Origin: Terriglobia bacterium
Lineage (GTDB): Bacteria; Acidobacteriota; Terriglobia; Bryobacterales; Bryobacteraceae
Assembly (NCBI GenBank): GCA_020073445.1
Contig: JAIQFE010000009.1
Span: forward strand, 1-64,000
Direction: 5' to 3'
DNA: 64,000 bases
Part shown: positions 17,918 to 25,649 of the stretch, piece after piece
How positions within the stretch are numbered: position 1 is the first letter of the stretch
Layout of the letters: each line of letters opens with the position of its first letter
Made by a program: the position numbers and the translations under genes
The notes under the pieces: model-generated
The model's input: the letters and a program-made list of their open reading frames with translations, nothing else
Database searches by the model: none
Told to the model about the DNA's origin: nothing

Positions 17918-18199
17918 ATGCAAGATTGGGGATTCGCGCAGTCGCAACCGAGTGAGCAACTGGCACGGCTCCATCACTTTTCGATGTGCAAGGTCGAACC
18001 GGACCGCGAAATCGAAATGACCATCACCGTCAAGGAATTCTTCACCCCCAAGGACCCCGCGATGCCGTTCTTCGCCGAAGCGGACAAGCAGACCAATCAG
18101 AAGGTCGCGCCGTTTACTCCTTGCGGCTGGGGCCGAACGATGCTTGAAGCCCTGGAAGAATGCGTCCGGGCGGTCAACCGGTTCCCATACCAGGGATAG
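17918..18199 (+). CDS. Small conserved-looking protein of unknown function
   Basis: 93 residues, soluble, no signal peptide, with MEMTITVKEFF-like and PFTPCGWGRTMLEALEECVR segments. The start is well supported by the GGGAGGGCAGCA leader. It precedes the DinB-like gene by 14 bp and probably forms an operon with it. I do not recognise the family. Its interest lies in sharing its 50-bp leader with the kinase gene at 10302. Confidence 0.65.
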   Translation: MQDWGFAQSQPSEQLARLHHFSMCKVEPDREIEMTITVKEFFTPKDPAMPFFAEADKQTNQKVAPFTPCGWGRTMLEALEECVRAVNRFPYQG

Positions 18200-18213
18200 T
18201 CGGCGGACGGATC

Positions 18214-18729
18214 ATGGGCCTGATCTCGATCCTCGAAGCGGGCCGCCGGGACCTTCTGGAAGCCACTCGCGGCATCTCCCCGGAACAGGCTTCCGGCAAA
18301 CCGACTCCCAAGTCCTGGTCCGTGCTCGAATGTATCGAGCATGTAGTTGTCGTCGAAGACCGTTTCTTCAGCTGGATTTCCAACGGGACGTCCGTCACGC
18401 CCCAGCGCAACGACGAGAATGAGATCCGGCTCTTCACGATGATCAGAAATCGGTTCAGCAAGATTGAAGCGCCTGAGGTTGTCCATCCGCAAGGCCGCTT
18501 TGAAACGTTGGCCGCGGCCTTGGCCGGATTCCAAGCCGTCCGGGACCGCAGCGTTCAAGTGGTTCAGGAACGTGGCGACTTGCTGTACTCGATCGGAACC
18601 GCGCACCCCCGCTTCGGAAAGATGAACGGCGCCGAACTAATTCACTTGATCGACGGCCACGCCCGCCGTCACGTCGATCAGATCCGCGAGAATTGCGAAG
18701 CCCTTGCTAATGCCGCGAGGAGTCACTGA
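18214..18729 (+). CDS. DinB-like four-helix protein
   Basis: About 171 residues from ATG 18214. The family pattern is visible: LLEATRGISPEQASGKPTP followed by SWSVLECIEHVVVVEDRFF with the first metal-binding histidine, and the C-terminal ELIHLIDGHARRHVDQIREN with the other two. DinB/YfiT proteins are four-helix bundles binding a divalent metal, several acting as thiol-dependent transferases. The specific reaction is unknown. An in-frame upstream start (18160) would overlap the preceding gene and is less likely. Confidence 0.83.
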   Translation: MGLISILEAGRRDLLEATRGISPEQASGKPTPKSWSVLECIEHVVVVEDRFFSWISNGTSVTPQRNDENEIRLFTMIRNRFSKIEAPEVVHPQGRFETLAAALAGFQAVRDRSVQVVQERGDLLYSIGTAHPRFGKMNGAELIHLIDGHARRHVDQIRENCEALANAARSH

Positions 18730-18795
18730 CCGGGTGTCGCTCCGGTTTGCCAATCATCGCCTGAATGGTGTGTAATTCTTGCGTAGAGGAGCAAC

Positions 18796-19566
18796 ATGAT
18801 CCGAACCCTCAAGACTGTGGCGATTTTGCTTGCCATCTCCGTTGTGGCCAGCGCGCAATGGGACCCCTATCCGTGGAAGCGAACGCCGCGCACGGCCGAT
18901 GGCAAGGTGGATTTGAATGCGGCGCCGATCCGCACGTCCTACGGCAAGATCGACCTGTCCGGCTTCTGGATGCCGGAAAATCCGACCAAGCACCTGTTGA
19001 ACCTCGCTGCGGACATGAAGGAGGAGGACATCCCGCTGAAGCCGGCCGCGCGGGACCTCTACAATCAGCGCATCGCCAACAATGGCAAGGATCACCCCGG
19101 CGTTCGCTGCCTGCCGTCGGGCATTCCGGAAAAGGACAACATCCCTGACGGCCTCAAGGTGGTCCAGACCGAAGACCTGACACTGGTCCTGCACGAATCC
19201 CGCACCATCTACCGGCAGATCTTTACGGACGGCCGCCCGCTCCCCAAGAATCCGGAGCCAACCTGGATGGGATACTCGATCGGCCATTGGGACAAGGACA
19301 CGTTCGTCGTGGAGACGATCGGACAAAACGGCAAGACCTGGCTCGACATGAAAGGGCTGCCGGGCACTGAAAAATTGCGCGTCACCGAACGTTTCTCCCG
19401 GCCGAAGATCGGGCACATGGATATTGAGGTCACTATCGACGATCCGGAGGCTTATACCAAGCCCTGGAACGTCAACCTGGCCTGGCGTCTGATACCGGAC
19501 ACCGATCTCATCGAGAGCATCTGCGAAGAGAACAACCGCGACCCGGTGCACATGGTCGGAAAGTGA
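18796..19566 (+). CDS. Exported protein of unknown function (paralogue of 31038-31766)
   Basis: 256 residues with a Sec signal peptide (LKTVAILLAISVVASAQ). The mature part has IDLSGFWMPE, CLPSGIPEK, RTIYRQIFTDGRPLPKNPEP, TWMGYSIGHWDKDTFVVETIG and a C-terminal beta-rich region. The block TDGRP...W.GYSIG.W..DT.VV.T is shared with the exported protein at 31038-31766, so they belong to one family. That family is frequent in genomes of this kind, but no function is known to me. It is followed 44 bp later by the MFS gene. Confidence 0.78.
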   Translation: MIRTLKTVAILLAISVVASAQWDPYPWKRTPRTADGKVDLNAAPIRTSYGKIDLSGFWMPENPTKHLLNLAADMKEEDIPLKPAARDLYNQRIANNGKDHPGVRCLPSGIPEKDNIPDGLKVVQTEDLTLVLHESRTIYRQIFTDGRPLPKNPEPTWMGYSIGHWDKDTFVVETIGQNGKTWLDMKGLPGTEKLRVTERFSRPKIGHMDIEVTIDDPEAYTKPWNVNLAWRLIPDTDLIESICEENNRDPVHMVGK

Positions 19567-19610
19567 CGCAGACCGCAACGCGGCCACAACGCTAGAATCA
19601 AGTTGTCGGG

Positions 19611-20909
19611 ATGGCGTCCACCATAGCGTGGGGCCGCAGCTTGCGCGCCCTGCGATCTCGCAACTACCGGTTATTCTTCGCGGGCCAGAGTGTTTCTCTC
19701 ATCGGCACGTGGATGACCCGGCTCGCCATGAGTTGGATCGTCTACCAGCTCACCGATTCGGCCTTCCTTCTGGGACTCACCAGCTTCGTCGGCCAGATCC
19801 CCGCGTTCTTCGTCGCGCCCATCGCCGGCGTCTGGCTCGACCGTTGGAATCGCCATCGCGTTCTGGTAATCACCCAGGTCTTGGCGATGATCCAGTCGCT
19901 CGCCTTGGCCATACTGGCATTCACCGGCTGGATCAACCTGTGGTGGGTAATCGGATTGGCGCTAATGCAGGGACTGATCAACGCCTTCGATATGCCCGCG
20001 CGGCAGGCGTTCGTGATCGAGATGATCGAAGAGCGCGGCGACCTGGGCAATGCCATCGCCCTGAACTCCTCCATGGTCAACGGAGCGAAGCTGGTGGGCC
20101 CGGCCATCGCCGGTGTCCTGGTCGCGACCGCCGGGGCTGGCGTCTGTTTCCTGATCGACGGGCTCAGCTACATCGCGGTGATTTATTCGCTGCTGGCGAT
20201 GAGGGTTGCGCCGGTCGAGCCGCGCCTTTCGCGGAAAAGCGCTCTGGAAGAGCTCGGGGAAGGCTGGAAATACGTGGTCCAGTCTCCTGCCATCCGCTCC
20301 ATCCTGTTGTTGCTTGCGTTGACCAGCGTGATCGGGATGCCCTATACGGTGCTGATGCCGCTGATCGCGGCCGAAATCCTGCATGGCGGAGCACACACCC
20401 TGGGATTCCTGATGGCCATGTCGGGCGTGGGCGCGTTGGCCAGCGCCATCGGCCTGGCATTGCGCAAAACCGTGATCGGCCTGGGCAAGAGAATTGGGAT
20501 CAGCGCCGCGGTGTTCGGAGGCGGGCTGATCCTGCTGGGTGTTTCGCGATCGCTGACGATTTCGCTCCTGCTGATGGTCGTCACCGGATTCGGAATGATG
20601 CAGCAGATGGCGGCCAGCAACACCATTTTGCAAACCATCGCGGCCGACGATAAACGCGGGCGCGTGATGTCTTTTTATACGCTCTCGATCCTGGGCATGA
20701 ATCCGATAGGGAGCCTACTGGCCGGTGCGGTCGCCGCCAGGATCGGCGTGCCGGTCACGATGATCGGCGCTGGCGCGATCTGCCTCGCCGGGGCCGTGTG
20801 GTTCCGCTGGAAGCTTCCCGAGATTCGCCGCGTGATCCGGCCGATTTACCAGGAGCTCGGAATCCTGCCTCAGCCGGTCGAAGTGCTGCCGGCACCGCCG
20901 GAGGGTTGA
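19611..20909 (+). CDS. MFS transporter (MFS_3/EntS-like exporter)
   Basis: A 432-residue protein with about twelve hydrophobic segments. The N-terminal LRSRNYRLFFAGQSVSLIGTW and the loop motif GVWLDRWNRHRVLVITQ (variant of the MFS A-motif) are typical of the enterobactin-exporter-like group. QEVFVIEMIEERGDL-type and NSSMVNGAKLVGPAIAG segments are also characteristic. Likely a proton-driven efflux pump of the inner membrane, substrate unknown. Its last 15 bp, including the stop, form one copy of a direct repeat that flanks a small palindromic element. Confidence 0.88.
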   Translation: MASTIAWGRSLRALRSRNYRLFFAGQSVSLIGTWMTRLAMSWIVYQLTDSAFLLGLTSFVGQIPAFFVAPIAGVWLDRWNRHRVLVITQVLAMIQSLALAILAFTGWINLWWVIGLALMQGLINAFDMPARQAFVIEMIEERGDLGNAIALNSSMVNGAKLVGPAIAGVLVATAGAGVCFLIDGLSYIAVIYSLLAMRVAPVEPRLSRKSALEELGEGWKYVVQSPAIRSILLLLALTSVIGMPYTVLMPLIAAEILHGGAHTLGFLMAMSGVGALASAIGLALRKTVIGLGKRIGISAAVFGGGLILLGVSRSLTISLLLMVVTGFGMMQQMAASNTILQTIAADDKRGRVMSFYTLSILGMNPIGSLLAGAVAARIGVPVTMIGAGAICLAGAVWFRWKLPEIRRVIRPIYQELGILPQPVEVLPAPPEG

Positions 20910-21030
20910 TGCGGAAGAAAAAGGGGACAGCCAGCTCTGTCCACTCTCACGCTGGCAGGAAAAGATCGGAGCTTGCTGGAGGGGACAGGGTAGGCTGTCC
21001 CTTTTTCAGCAGATTCCGCCGGAGGGTTGA
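20895..21030. repeat. Palindromic element flanked by 15-bp direct repeats
   Basis: CCGCCGGAGGGTTGA occurs at 20895-20909 and at 21016-21030. Between them AAAAAGGGGACAGCC (20918-20932) faces GGCTGTCCCTTTTTC (20993-21007) as an almost perfect inverted repeat. The central part is GGGGACAGGGTAGGCTGTCCC, itself partly palindromic. The left direct repeat is the end of the MFS gene, so the arrangement looks like an inserted non-coding element or a local duplication downstream of the stop. After it, 21031-21219 contains nothing I can support. Confidence 0.65.
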
Positions 21031-21219
21031 GTTACGCCGTTCCTTCCAGGGGAGCTCGCCACTTAAACAAGAAAAAGTGGCGCCCGCAAAGCGAACAGCG
21101 ATAGGGCGTGAGCAGCCATGACAAGGCGCTCTCGATGGCGTTTCTAACCCCTACGCCTCGGAACTCTACGGACCTGCAATTTGGACAACGTGCGGACGCC
21201 ATATTTCTATCTCAATTCT

Positions 21220-21453
21220 TCACTCTGAACCGGTCTTCGCCGACGAGCCTGTTCCGATGGGCCCTCTATTTCGGACAGGGCCCGCGGAGCCGTGCACGGT
21301 GGGTCCCTGGCCGGGCCCCTGTGTCGCACGACTGGCCTCCCGGGCGGCTTTGATCTGCTCCGGGGTCCTCAAGTCTGGCTCGGAAACCTTTGCGTTTTCT
21401 TTCGCCCGCGCAACCTGGCGCTTATGCCGTTTCAATAATCTTTTGTCCATCGA
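21220..21453 (-). CDS. Small basic protein, last gene of overlapping cluster
   Basis: 77 residues, rich in Lys/Arg at the N-terminus (MDKRLLKRHKRQVARAKENA), then LRTPEQIKAAREASRATQG and a Gly/Thr/Ser-rich tail. GAGGT lies five bases before the ATG, supporting the start. It overlaps the end of the preceding gene by 32 bp in another frame. The basic composition suggests nucleic acid binding, but there is no recognisable domain. Confidence 0.6.
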   Translation of the reverse strand, partial: SMDKRLLKRHKRQVARAKENAKVSEPDLRTPEQIKAAREASRATQGPGQGPTVHGSAGPVRNRGPIGTGSSAKTGSE

Positions 21454-21898
21454 TACCTCGCGGTTCTTCGGGCACCCGCGCCGCCTGGATCGGCTGGTGG
21501 CCGCGCCACGCAGCTCCGACGTTTTCACTCGGCGTCCGGCGTGGCGGTTTTCTCCGTTGGGCAGCTGCCTCTTTCGCGGAAGCGCGATCCTTTGCGTGCA
21601 GGCACATATCATCTTCGCTGAACGTCAAGGTGTGCTCCCCACCACTATTATCGCCATCGCGCCGCTCCAGAAGATTCCGGCAAAGCAACGGCAGCTCCTG
21701 CATCTGGATGCCGTATCTTCGAACCAGCGCGAGATCGGCTCTCACCACCATTTTCGTCCGAACCCGGTCCGACCCCATGCGTTCGAAAGCGAACACCCGG
21801 AATGCCAGGTCTTGCGTGAATCCAGTGAGCATGAATTGCATAGTTGCGCTCCTCTTAACGCTATCCTTCGCGATCTTCGAAGCCGCCGACGCCGTCAT
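21422..21898 (-). CDS. Unknown protein, fifth gene of overlapping cluster
   Basis: 158 residues from ATG 21898, whose ATGA overlaps the stop of the GIY-YIG gene. A second start at 21841 (MQFMLTGFTQDLAFRVFAF) has a strong AAGAGGAG seven bases upstream and may be the main start. The N-terminal half contains TQDLAFRVFAFERM and RTKMVVRADLALVRRYGIQMQ, looking like a compact alpha/beta domain, then LTFSEDDMCLHAKDRASAKE and a Pro/Arg-rich tail. The family is not recognised. Confidence 0.6.
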   Translation of the reverse strand: MTASAASKIAKDSVKRSATMQFMLTGFTQDLAFRVFAFERMGSDRVRTKMVVRADLALVRRYGIQMQELPLLCRNLLERRDGDNSGGEHTLTFSEDDMCLHAKDRASAKEAAAQRRKPPRRTPSENVGAAWRGHQPIQAARVPEEPRGIDGQKIIETA

Positions 21899-22197
21899 GA
21901 GCGTTGCGGCGCCAGCCGGTTACAAGAAGGCCCGTATTCGCCGACCAGACGGTCCTGACGGGAGGCCCGATGTGCCTGGTCGCAAACCTCGAAAACAAAG
22001 CCGGTGGGTTCCCGCTTCTTGAGCTTCGTATTGATCTCGTGCAAGTGATTCAACAGCGAGCTCTGGATGTTATCGGTTTCGCCGATGTAGATCCACTCCC
22101 GCGCGTTCGAGATGCCATACACACCCGACGAGACGGGCGCGTACATTTGGACTGCATCGGTCGTGAAGCTCCGTGGGGTGAACTGGTTAAAGGGCAT
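21895..22197 (-). CDS. GIY-YIG-like domain protein
   Basis: 100 residues. SSGVYGISNAREWIYIGETDN matches the two-strand core of the GIY-YIG nuclease fold (GVYGIS...WIYIGE), followed by a helix with NHLHEIN and the segment GFVFEVCDQAHRASRQDRLVGEYGP, where the late glutamate could bind metal. The usual arginine after YIGxT is not clear, so nuclease activity is uncertain. It overlaps the upstream gene by 11 bp and the downstream one by 4 bp (ATGA). Confidence 0.68.
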   Translation of the reverse strand: MPFNQFTPRSFTTDAVQMYAPVSSGVYGISNAREWIYIGETDNIQSSLLNHLHEINTKLKKREPTGFVFEVCDQAHRASRQDRLVGEYGPSCNRLAPQRS

Positions 22198-22414
22198 GGG
22201 TTCCGTTTCTTTTGGACACGGGGACTTTCTTCACCCGGTCGGCCGTCAAACGCATTCGCTCGACCAGCTTCTTGCCCAAACTTAAGTCCGCGGGGTTCGA
22301 TCGGAAGCCGGGCAGCCTGGAATCTATAAACTCCCTGCGGAACAGCTGATCCGAGGCCAGACTGCTCAACAGCTCGATTTCGTAAGTCGTGAATTTAACG
22401 TTGATCTGTAGCAT
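22187..22414 (-). CDS. Small unknown protein of overlapping cluster
   Basis: 75 residues beginning MLQINVKFTTYEIELLSSLA and including RREFIDSRLPGFRSNPADL and KLVERMRLTADRVKKV. A TGAGG six bases before the ATG supports the start, and it begins 8 bp after the stop of the previous gene. The composition suggests a small helical protein. No known family is recognised; its reality is supported by position, Shine-Dalgarno sequence and overlap with neighbours. Confidence 0.6.
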   Translation of the reverse strand: MLQINVKFTTYEIELLSSLASDQLFRREFIDSRLPGFRSNPADLSLGKKLVERMRLTADRVKKVPVSKRNGTHAL

Positions 22415-22422
22415 GCGCAGCC

Positions 22423-23106
22423 TCAGGGCCGGAAGTTCGGCTTGTTCACCGACCGGGCCTTATCCAATGCCAGACGCTCTTCATCGTCCCGCTTCTTTTG
22501 CTTGTCCAGTTCCCGCTGCGGCGCATCTTGTGCATCCAGCCGGGCGGATTCGACGATCGCTGCCCGTGCCAGGGTTTCCAGCCGTTTCGAATAGAGAACC
22601 AGCGCGAAACTGGCTCGGTCGCCGGTACGGACCAAGTCGTACGAATACTCGGAGTCTTCCCATCGCGCGAGCACAGGTGCGGCTTCGGCGTAGTTGGAGT
22701 GATAGGCGATCTCGGCTGCCGGCTTGGTGGCCATTCCATAAGTAGCGGAGATGGCTTCGATCACGTCGTCGGTGCTCATTCCTTCCACTTTGTAGCGATC
22801 GTAGGTGACGACGATTCGAAACAGCTCGCCATTGACGAAGCTCAGCAGTCCGTCTTTCACCGGATCGGGCTTGGCCGTGTTGGTTTGGATGGGCGAGCGA
22901 AGCTCCCAGTTCATTTCCTGGATCACCGCCGGATGCTGATGAACAACCCGCGCGTCACTGGACTTCGTTCCGGTCTGCTTCGCAGCCACCGCAAGGCTCA
23001 TGCCGAGTTTCAATCCGCGATAGCTCGATAAATCCTCGGCGGAGAGCATGGAGGTTCCCAGCACGCCGCACAGAAGTACGATCATCCCGCCCCGAGCGCG
23101 GGTCAT
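22423..23106 (-). CDS. Exported or membrane-anchored unknown protein
   Basis: 227 residues from the ATG at 23106, whose ATGA overlaps the stop of the upstream gene. The signal peptide or anchor is RARGGMIVLLCGVLGTSMLSA. The mature part starts EDLSSYRGLKLGMSLAVAAKQ, a pattern seen in exported proteins with a repeating LGMS segment, and contains GELFRIVVTYDRYKVEGMS. The last 45 residues are a charged coiled coil (ELDKQKKRDDEERLALDKAR). No catalytic motifs are evident. Confidence 0.72.
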   Translation of the reverse strand: MTRARGGMIVLLCGVLGTSMLSAEDLSSYRGLKLGMSLAVAAKQTGTKSSDARVVHQHPAVIQEMNWELRSPIQTNTAKPDPVKDGLLSFVNGELFRIVVTYDRYKVEGMSTDDVIEAISATYGMATKPAAEIAYHSNYAEAAPVLARWEDSEYSYDLVRTGDRASFALVLYSKRLETLARAAIVESARLDAQDAPQRELDKQKKRDDEERLALDKARSVNKPNFRP

Positions 23107-23339
23107 TTCGCCACGCGTTTCGTCATGATCGACGGCATGGAAAGCTGCGATGACTTCTTCCAGTTGATCCATGCCCACCCGGCGCACACCGTACTGCAGG
23201 CGGCGGCCAGGGTAACCGCTCCATACCCGAATGGGCGTGAAATGAACAGCAGAGCAGGGCTGAAGACGAAAGCCACGGCCAGCAAGGCGACAGTCGGGGT
23301 ATAGCCGGTGCCGGTGGATTTTTGGTACGACTCAAGCAT
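23103..23339 (-). CDS. Small two-helix membrane protein, first gene of cluster
   Basis: 78 residues with two hydrophobic segments (TPTVALLAVAFVFSPALLFI and GYGAVTLAAACSTVCAGWAW) and a basic C-terminus. It opens the minus-strand cluster, has an AGGAG just upstream of the ATG (AGGATCTCCT in the plus strand), and is coupled by a 4-bp overlap to the next gene. Function is unknown. Confidence 0.65.
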   Translation of the reverse strand: MLESYQKSTGTGYTPTVALLAVAFVFSPALLFISRPFGYGAVTLAAACSTVCAGWAWINWKKSSQLSMPSIMTKRVAK

Positions 23340-23454
23340 GAGGATCTCCTGTTAGCATTAACCATTATGAGTTAAGTTATCTTGCAAGTCAAATGGCACC
23401 ATGGCACAATGGTCATGGAAAATTCACTTACTGCGGTGAATAGGAAGGGCCTGG
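23340..23454. promoter_or_regulatory. Divergent promoter region with two small inverted repeats
   Basis: This 115-bp AT-richer gap separates the overlapping cluster from the XRE gene. It holds TTAAC-N8-GTTAA at 23358-23375 and ACCAT-N6-ATGGT at 23398-23413, both possible operators for the adjacent XRE protein. The role is inferred from position only. Confidence 0.4.
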
Positions 23455-24306
23455 ATGGACGTCTCGCTTTTGATTCGGCACCGTTTAAACGAACTGGAAC
23501 TCGACCAGAAGGATCTGGCCTCGGCTGCTCAGGTCACCGAATCCTACATTTCGCAGCTGCTGACGAGAAAGAAAGTCCCCCCCGCGCCCGGCCGCACCGA
23601 CATCTATGACCGGATGAGCGAATTTTTGAGGCTCCCCGCCGGCGAACTTTCGAAACTCGCGGATGTGCAGCGGCAGGAGGATTTGAAGAAGCGCGTCACG
23701 GAGCCGCCCAGGCCTCTGTTCAAAGCGACCCGCGAGCTGGTCCTTCGCAAGTGCGAGCCTGAAAGACGACGAGAAGTTCAGCGGATCTTCGAGAAGGAGC
23801 CCTTCGGCGAGTTTGAACGGCTGATCACACAGAAGCTCCTGGATGTCGCCCAAGGGATCGCCAAAGAGGAATTGCGAAGCGAGGAATGGCTCCGCCTAAT
23901 GGCGCAGCTTAGCGGCCGCAGCTACGAGCAGATGCGAGTCGCGGTCCTGGATTTCCTCGATACCGATGTCTTCAACGTCTCGCTCGAGAATTGCGTTTCG
24001 TTTCTTGAGCCGATGATCGACTCCTGGGACATCGACATGAAGACGTTCGGCATGGAAGTGGTCCTGAATCGACGCCTGGCGCCTGGCCGTCTAAAGCGAT
24101 TCGAGTTCGCAGAGCAGGAACCGCACCCAACGTTCACCATGGAACCGGGTTTCGAACAGTTCCTACGGGACAAATCTCTAAGCGGCGACGCCACGGAAGA
24201 CGAGATCGAGTTTCTCAAAATGCTGAAGTTTAAAGATAGGCGTCCGGCGGCCCTCTACTACTACCGGGAACTGCAAAACCTGCGGGATCCGCTCCACTTC
24301 AAATAG
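23455..24306 (+). CDS. XRE-type helix-turn-helix regulator with large C-terminal domain
   Basis: 283 residues. The N-terminal HTH spans about 5-60: LIRHRLNELELDQKDLASAAQVTESYISQLL with KKVPPAPGRTDIYDRM following. Residues 75-283 form a mostly helical domain (ELVLRKCEPERRREVQRIFEK, CVSFLEPMIDSWDIDMKTFG) of unknown type. AGGAAGGG eight bases upstream supports the ATG. It is divergent from the six-gene cluster and is the obvious candidate regulator of it and of itself. Confidence 0.8.
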   Translation: MDVSLLIRHRLNELELDQKDLASAAQVTESYISQLLTRKKVPPAPGRTDIYDRMSEFLRLPAGELSKLADVQRQEDLKKRVTEPPRPLFKATRELVLRKCEPERRREVQRIFEKEPFGEFERLITQKLLDVAQGIAKEELRSEEWLRLMAQLSGRSYEQMRVAVLDFLDTDVFNVSLENCVSFLEPMIDSWDIDMKTFGMEVVLNRRLAPGRLKRFEFAEQEPHPTFTMEPGFEQFLRDKSLSGDATEDEIEFLKMLKFKDRRPAALYYYRELQNLRDPLHFK

Positions 24307-24325
24307 GATCGCGTTTCAGGGAAGA

Positions 24326-25228
24326 TCATGCGACCGGATTGTCCGGGCTCCAGTAGGGCTCCGGGGTCGTGATGAATTCGACGGGCACTTCCGTGATGAA
24401 TGACTTCAGCCATTCGGCGCAATACTTCATGCCCGCTTGTTCCGACATCACGTGGCCCAGGATGATCAAAGCTTTCTTCTTGCCCGAGGAAATCATGTCC
24501 TGGGCATATTCGACCAGCTCCCATTCGTGCGTTTCTCCCAGAACGAGCACGTCTACGTTGTGCTGAGAAAGTAACGGAATTCCCGGATTCAGGCTGACAT
24601 TTCCCCAGCTCGCCGCGACCCGGTTGACCGGCATAGCGGGATCTCCTACCACGCGCATCACACGAATGCCGAGCTTTGTCTGCATATCTTTCGCGAGGCG
24701 CGCCAGGGGAGTGCCTGGAAACAGAAACTGGCGGGCATTCTGCGGATCTGCATTCTTTTCCCACCCGAGTTCCCGCACCATTCCCGTGGCGATGCCGTCG
24801 GCGGGTCTGTGGCCGTGCCAATGGTCGTGGAAGTGAAAGACCACCATCTGCTGCTTCGTCAGGAAGTCGAGCTTGGTCTGGTAGGTGGCATCGTTCTTCA
24901 ACGTATCTATGGTGTCCTGATGAGAGAAGAACGTCGGCTCATGCGTGATCAGCATGTTCCTGCCCGCGGCGGCTGCACGCTTAACGACATCGAAGGTCGC
25001 CATCATGGCGGTTGCGATCCCTTTTACCGGCATGTCCGCGGATCCCGCGATGATGTTGTCTACGGTTTGAGAACGCCAGGGAATGCCGACGTTGCCCTTG
25101 ATGCGGTCGATAACCTGGCCGGCGGTAAGCGCGCCTCCGGCCGATTGGGGAAATGAGAGTTTGGCAGCAGCCAGGCTTGCGCCTGCGATTAAGAATGTTC
25201 TGCGGGAGCCATGGAGATCCATGGCCAA
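24326..25228 (-). CDS. Exported NIF3-like dinuclear metal protein
   Basis: 300 residues with a twin-arginine-like signal ([20 protein letters not shown]). The mature part matches the NIF3/YbgI fold: [20 protein letters not shown], metal-binding [32 protein letters not shown], and the late [16 protein letters not shown] with [19 protein letters not shown]3 proteins are usually cytoplasmic hexamers with two metals. Here residues that could bind metals (H in THEPT, H/D in HDHWHGH, E/H in GETHEWE) are retained. Export of such a protein is uncommon. The physiological reaction is unknown. A small gene on the same strand lies 8 bp upstream. Confidence 0.82.
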   Translation of the reverse strand: MAMDLHGSRRTFLIAGASLAAAKLSFPQSAGGALTAGQVIDRIKGNVGIPWRSQTVDNIIAGSADMPVKGIATAMMATFDVVKRAAAAGRNMLITHEPTFFSHQDTIDTLKNDATYQTKLDFLTKQQMVVFHFHDHWHGHRPADGIATGMVRELGWEKNADPQNARQFLFPGTPLARLAKDMQTKLGIRVMRVVGDPAMPVNRVAASWGNVSLNPGIPLLSQHNVDVLVLGETHEWELVEYAQDMISSGKKKALIILGHVMSEQAGMKYCAEWLKSFITEVPVEFITTPEPYWSPDNPVA

Positions 25229-25235
25229 CAGGATA

Positions 25236-25487
25236 TCAGCGGGAAATGCTGCTGGCCTGGGCTACAGCTTTGGCCTTTTGGGTGCCATGAGCCGGGTAGT
25301 GATCGAACAACCACTTTTCGATCTTTTCCTTCTGAGTGGCTAGTACGACGCGTTGCCATTTCACGATACCGGTACGCTCGCTATACTCGGCCATGACGTA
25401 GGAACCCTCATTGAGCACTTCAATCAGGCCGTCGGTCTTGGCTCGCTTGAAGTGATAGGAAGAAAGTGTGGGGTGGCGATCTTGCAT
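25236..25487 (-). CDS. Small protein of unknown function
   Basis: 83 residues, soluble: [40 protein letters not shown] and [12 protein letters not shown]. The beta-rich N-terminal half looks like a small barrel. It starts 8 bp before the NIF3 gene on the same strand. The family is not recognised. Confidence 0.6.
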   Translation of the reverse strand: MQDRHPTLSSYHFKRAKTDGLIEVLNEGSYVMAEYSERTGIVKWQRVVLATQKEKIEKWLFDHYPAHGTQKAKAVAQASSISR

Positions 25488-25559
25488 CTGGAACTATGAT
25501 AGCAGATGGCCCCAAATTTGGCCTCCCCAGCCGGAAAATGCCTGAAAATGCGAGACTAA

Positions 25560-25568
25560 TGCTATACT
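25560..25568 (+). promoter_or_regulatory. Extended -10 promoter (TGCTATACT) for the helicase gene
   Basis: TGCTATACT at 25560-25568 fits an extended -10 (TG-n-TATACT). It leaves a leader of about 75 nt before the ATG at 25650. No convincing -35 is seen, as is common for extended -10 promoters. Confidence 0.5.
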
Positions 25569-25649
25569 AGGGACGTACCGGAAGTCATACCGCGCCCGTC
25601 CGTTGGTTTAAGTTCCTGCCTGGCTCGCTGATTCCCGCTCTAACACTTA

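Noticed and set aside
21108-22022. Plus-strand frames across the small-gene cluster
   Set aside because: They lack ribosome binding sites and continuity, while the minus-strand genes have Shine-Dalgarno sequences and coupled starts.
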